NCBI GenBank assembly: GCA_015231685.1
Contig: JADGBA010000048.1
Coordinates: 1-8,643, forward strand
Direction of reading: 5' to 3'
Source: Candidatus Omnitrophota bacterium
GTDB taxonomy: Bacteria; Omnitrophota; Gorgyraeia; 2-02-FULL-51-18; JAGOUK01
DNA length: 8,643 nucleotides
In this document: positions 6,601 through 8,643 of the stretch, piece after piece
How positions within the stretch are numbered: the stretch's first letter is position 1
Layout of the letters: the number at the start of each line of letters is the position of its first letter
Position numbers and translations under genes: made by a program
Notes under the pieces: model-generated
Told to the model about the DNA's origin: nothing
Database searches by the model: none
What the model saw: the letters and a program-made list of their open reading frames with translations, nothing else

Positions 6601-8643
6601 TTCGAGCACGACGACCCGCTGGGGATTGGCTTCGGAGAATTTCTCAACCAAAGGACCCAATCCATCCGGTCCGGTCTGTTGCGGCGTTTCACCCGCCGCG
6701 GCCGGAGGGGGCAACTCCGCAGAGGCCGCGAGCACATCCGCGATATCGGCAAAGGTCACAGCCGGAATCTTGCGCCCGTTCTCTTCGCCCCCGTAAATGT
6801 AGCGTTCGACACTGGTTCTTGTGGAAGGATCGAGCTGCGCGCCGTCAAATGTCGAAACCTTGTATCCGTTGAATTTTTCGGGGTTATGGGACGCGCTGAT
6901 CAAAATGCCGAGATCCTGCTTGAGGCGGGCGGTCGCGTAGGACATCTCCGGCATGGGAGAACTGGTGTTGAACATGCTGACATCGAAGTCGTTTTTAAGA
7001 AAAATGGCCGCCACATAGTCTGCGAAACCGTAGCCGAACGTGCGCGTATCCCAGGTCACCGTAACCTGGGGGCGCCGGTCTTTGATGGCCGCCTGATAGC
7101 GCCGCGCCGCGCCCGTCGTCAGAAGAGCGAGCGTCACGTTGTTGACGGTATTGGGCCCTTTAAGGATCTCGGCCCGGAAACCTTTGTCTCTCAATTCCGC
7201 CAATTCTTCGGGGGTGTATGCCGCCGGCGCCCGGGGTCCGGCCGTGCCAAAAGCCACCTTTTGGCTGTGCGCATCCAGGATGTGCCGCCAACGCCTTTGG
7301 GCAACGGCCTTGAGGATTCCGCGTTTGGTGTACACGTCAATGTGCGGACTCGATAGCCAGCGCACCACGCTTTGGACGGTTTCGGTGATGACCTTCTCAG
7401 AAATACCGGAGCCTTTGCTGTTTTCGATATCCACGTAAGCCTGCACGCCTTGCCGGACCGCCGTGGCGATGTCGACCATGCCGTCAAGGACAATCTGATC
7501 AAGCTGCTCTTTGGACTTCCCGGCGTCGGCCTCTGCCAAAAAATACTCGCCTGAGAGCCGCGACGCGGCGATCTGCTGTGTCGGGATGCGTCCGAGCGCT
7601 TCTTGCGTGAGGGAATACGGGGCGTTCTTGATTTGAGACACGAAATCGCGAACAAAGATGAGAAGTTCGGGCTCCTGCTGAGCGGGGTCGATGAGCCGGC
7701 CGGTTTGGAGCTGGCGGGCCATCATCGCGTCTGCGGCTTCATCTATATGTTTGGGGGTCTTCCGGGCAAGCTGTGGCGCCGCTTCATCGCGCCCGGATTG
7801 GCTGAGAAGAATGCGTTCGTATCTTGCATGATCGGTCTCATGGGTGACGCGGGGCATCACCGAGGTGTAGGAAATTCCGAGGGATTTGAGCAGCGTCATG
7901 AGGTTGGGCGTATGGTAGCCGCCCGTGACGAGAACCGATTGGGTTTCGTTCTCTTCGCGCATCTTACGGAGCATTGCTTCGAGAAACGCCTGGTCCCTTT
8001 GGAGTGTCAAATCATAGAAAGTCAGGGCGTCTCTCAAGGCCTCCTCGTATCCAGGCTCAAGAAACAACGCCTGGGCATGATGTTTGCCCAGCTCACCGAT
8101 CTTGCGGTTCAAGAAACCGGTGATGGCCTTCAAATTGAAATCGAGCGTTCTTTGCCGGATCCGGGAGAGCTCTTCCGGCGTGAGCTTCTGCTCAAAAAGA
8201 TGGGTCAGCGATTCCACGGATCGCGAATACGTGATGAGGAGTTCTTCGTCACGGGTCCGGGACAAGGCCCGAAAAACCGCTTCTTCCAGCCTCGCCTGTT
8301 CATCAAGGAGAGCTCCGGCGTCAATTCCGGCGGCTTCGGCGGAGGCTTCCGCGGGTTCAAGTGTTTTGAGTTTATTCAGAGACTCAAGTTGAGGATAGTT
8401 GTTAAGAGAGATGTTGACGCTTGCAGCGGCGGCACTCAGGGCATCGAGGTATTCGACGGGACCGGCGGTTTCTTTGTGGTGCCGCTCGCGGACTCCCTCG
8501 AGTGAGGCGAGTTCCGGATTCAGAAGATCGGCCTTAAGGACGCCCAGTGCGGAGCGGATTTCTGATAGCCAGGTCAGAACCGCTTCTCTGCGGGGCCAGA
8601 GTTCCTGGAAAGTCTCGAGGGAGGCTTCATAAAGGTTCTGGTC
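3658..8643 (-). CDS. Giant multidomain protein with an embedded phosphohexomutase (phosphoglucomutase/phosphomannomutase); 5' end beyond the window
   Basis: The frame is open from the right edge (8643) to a TGA at 3658-3660, giving 1661 visible residues; residue 1 here is the codon at 8641-8643. A TTG at 8263-8265 is the first near-start codon, but the open, protein-like sequence before it argues that the real start is further right. Residues 1-210 are mainly helical and charged. Residues 206-271 hold QRDQAFLEAMLRKM and VLVTGGYHTPNL, faintly like TraB/Tiki proteins. Residues about 462-1256 are an alpha-D-phosphohexomutase: KVAFGTAG start, ISASHNP with the phosphorylated Ser585 (6889-6891), metal loop DPDADR with Asp826, Asp828 and Asp830 (6154-6168), sugar loop GGCEESGG (near 5735-5757) and phosphate loop RPSGTEP (4909-4929). 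Such enzymes interconvert hexose 1- and 6-phosphates. This core is about 800 residues, against the usual 450-600, partly through Pro/Ala-rich insertions near residues 624-671. A Pro/Ala/Ser linker (about 1286-1321) leads to about 340 residues I do not recognise. No signal peptide or membrane segment is visible. The gene converges on hemA. Confidence 0.9.
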   Translation of the reverse strand, partial: DQNLYEASLETFQELWPRREAVLTWLSEIRSALGVLKADLLNPELASLEGVRERHHKETAGPVEYLDALSAAAASVNISLNNYPQLESLNKLKTLEPAEASAEAAGIDAGALLDEQARLEEAVFRALSRTRDEELLITYSRSVESLTHLFEQKLTPEELSRIRQRTLDFNLKAITGFLNRKIGELGKHHAQALFLEPGYEEALRDALTFYDLTLQRDQAFLEAMLRKMREENETQSVLVTGGYHTPNLMTLLKSLGISYTSVMPRVTHETDHARYERILLSQSGRDEAAPQLARKTPKHIDEAADAMMARQLQTGRLIDPAQQEPELLIFVRDFVSQIKNAPYSLTQEALGRIPTQQIAASRLSGEYFLAEADAGKSKEQLDQIVLDGMVDIATAVRQGVQAYVDIENSKGSGISEKVITETVQSVVRWLSSPHIDVYTKRGILKAVAQRRWRHILDAHSQKVAFGTAGPRAPAAYTPEELAELRDKGFRAEILKGPNTVNNVTLALLTTGAARRYQAAIKDRRPQVTVTWDTRTFGYGFADYVAAIFLKNDFDVSMFNTSSPMPEMSYATARLKQDLGILISASHNPEKFNGYKVSTFDGAQLDPSTRTSVERYIYGGEENGRKIPAVTFADIADVLAASAELPPPAAAGETPQQTGPDGLGPLVEKFSEANPQRVVVLESHDISGAPGQGRKHVDIHNNHARHVVSHVMDLAMVRRVAAKIGILYSPFYGCGREAFMRVMQRLGVPAQRVRVVSAFSEPDSMFTLFSTHKDAEGRKDSLIPDPGNSAGNARPWEVTIDQYLRQTRSAGMDDTEALDIDVTMGTDPDADRLGIGTPISPEHLPPTQKERETQLVFHAPNANVTAPPGYGGLRLLSANDNWTVIMKYRIDRLIDRLKSGDVPAGLQYTLIKTHVTTDALASLEQYVRNRNTSMELETIEPYVGFSLVAEEVKKGWRLGKINLGGCEESGGFSIGGGPTAFYAILRMFQIHNDYKLNTDNGRIVPSQQDPLMSLKQNSLFGYEAGEIKATLEYLAEHGVLRLTPAGYVMEERFLALRGKENHDRYWESLEPLAADAPCDRLGTGGHTLEKDGLMAAALTLEVLAYAREVEGLDLNGYLRKHVYMNPDIGYFATTNQSKKFETGEAGNAAKISALRSVLEMVQRCKRGEKIRFNDTDVENVTIFIPEQQKYADAANFPVEAFADLEDYLALGTQLRDLQSWFPEEGIRFYLEGGMSYLTIRPSGTEPKIRFYVQTKAGASATDAELTTHMLAADKEALQIAEDAIRQVEAGAAGSRVSAPSATAADTAASRLPSAPISDLPIFEEITQAGLDSVLPSPEQKPFLMQLAAATIYENPIALNQTRQFACAWEVGDDRVSLSVVEARKDGRDLVLAIAGKEMGRFNAADALDLRIASKEDGAQTPADVMIEALAARSDSLKDVNEVNQGIHAVEAHYIVPLEDILAIEDSEIASMQLELRLADARQSRQQPWGALGFFHLNPKQVQKLRALKNGQIDAALDAFLALGYVYGELPSRNEMAVNIYVQGMGSKMESAADFAIRAANPKDIPDFLRAIGFAHAYVASVTNGEGTPEAFEASNPENISDKVFKAINRRSSGHLTKADLYAKVNEDKDWTPREALQLLVRVDVGRMVNVIRNMLFAVSVSA

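Noticed and set aside
7050..7070. 7-bp inverted repeat CCCAGGT / ACCTGGG
   Set aside because: It is within the phosphohexomutase coding region, codes for ordinary family sequence, and has no terminator-like tail.
5905..7356. Long plus-strand open frame of 483 codons
   Set aside because: It lies opposite the phosphohexomutase part of the minus-strand gene, whose motifs are unmistakable. Its translation is rich in Arg, Gly and His with no recognisable motif, as expected of a shadow frame in GC-rich DNA.
8263..8265. TTG as the start codon of the giant gene
   Set aside because: The frame stays open to the window edge with plausible helical protein sequence, so the true start is probably outside the window.
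7603..8505. Plus-strand open frame of 300 codons opposite the N-terminal part of the giant gene
   Set aside because: No ribosome binding site or family motif is seen, and the minus frame is continuous and protein-like through the whole stretch.

Overview
This window comes from a bacterium of moderately high GC content and has two parts facing each other. Positions 2-3642 carry a tightly packed plus-strand operon. Positions 3658-8643 are filled by one very long minus-strand reading frame that runs off the right edge. The two converge with only 15 bp between them. There is no RNA gene, insertion sequence, CRISPR array, recognisable promoter or convincing terminator. The operon promoter lies left of the window and the promoter of the giant gene lies right of it.

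The operon contains, in order: the last 20 codons of a probable flavodoxin/NADPH-dependent FMN reductase-type protein; a small SAM-dependent methyltransferase with an N-terminal Cys4 zinc-ribbon-like motif; a radical SAM/SPASM protein resembling the TIGR04053 group; an eight-helix membrane protein of the CcsA/ResC/HemX cytochrome c assembly type; and glutamyl-tRNA reductase (HemA), the first committed enzyme of C5-pathway tetrapyrrole synthesis. All four junctions are 4-nt stop/start overlaps (GTGA, ATGA, ATGA, TTGA), so the genes are very probably co-transcribed and translationally coupled. HemX-like plus HemA is a classic heme-biosynthesis pair. A radical SAM/SPASM enzyme beside it recalls the heme-related radical SAM enzymes (AhbC, AhbD, NirJ), so the set may tailor a tetrapyrrole or deliver heme, but this is inferred from context. 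HemA is unusually short (about 337 residues) and ends where the C-terminal dimerisation domain should begin.

The minus-strand gene encodes at least 1661 residues and has no start inside the window that must be used. Its middle is a complete alpha-D-phosphohexomutase (phosphoglucomutase/phosphomannomutase) with all four active-site motifs. In front is a helical region with a Gly-Gly-Tyr-His motif that vaguely recalls TraB/Tiki-type proteins. Behind is a Pro/Ala-rich linker and about 340 residues I cannot assign. Embedding a normally free-standing metabolic enzyme in a giant protein is the most unusual feature here.

Taxonomy cannot be fixed from this window. Giant multidomain proteins and compact operons would fit a candidate phylum such as Omnitrophota, but this is a guess. 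The absence of hemB, hemC, hemD and hemL after hemA means the rest of the pathway must be encoded elsewhere.
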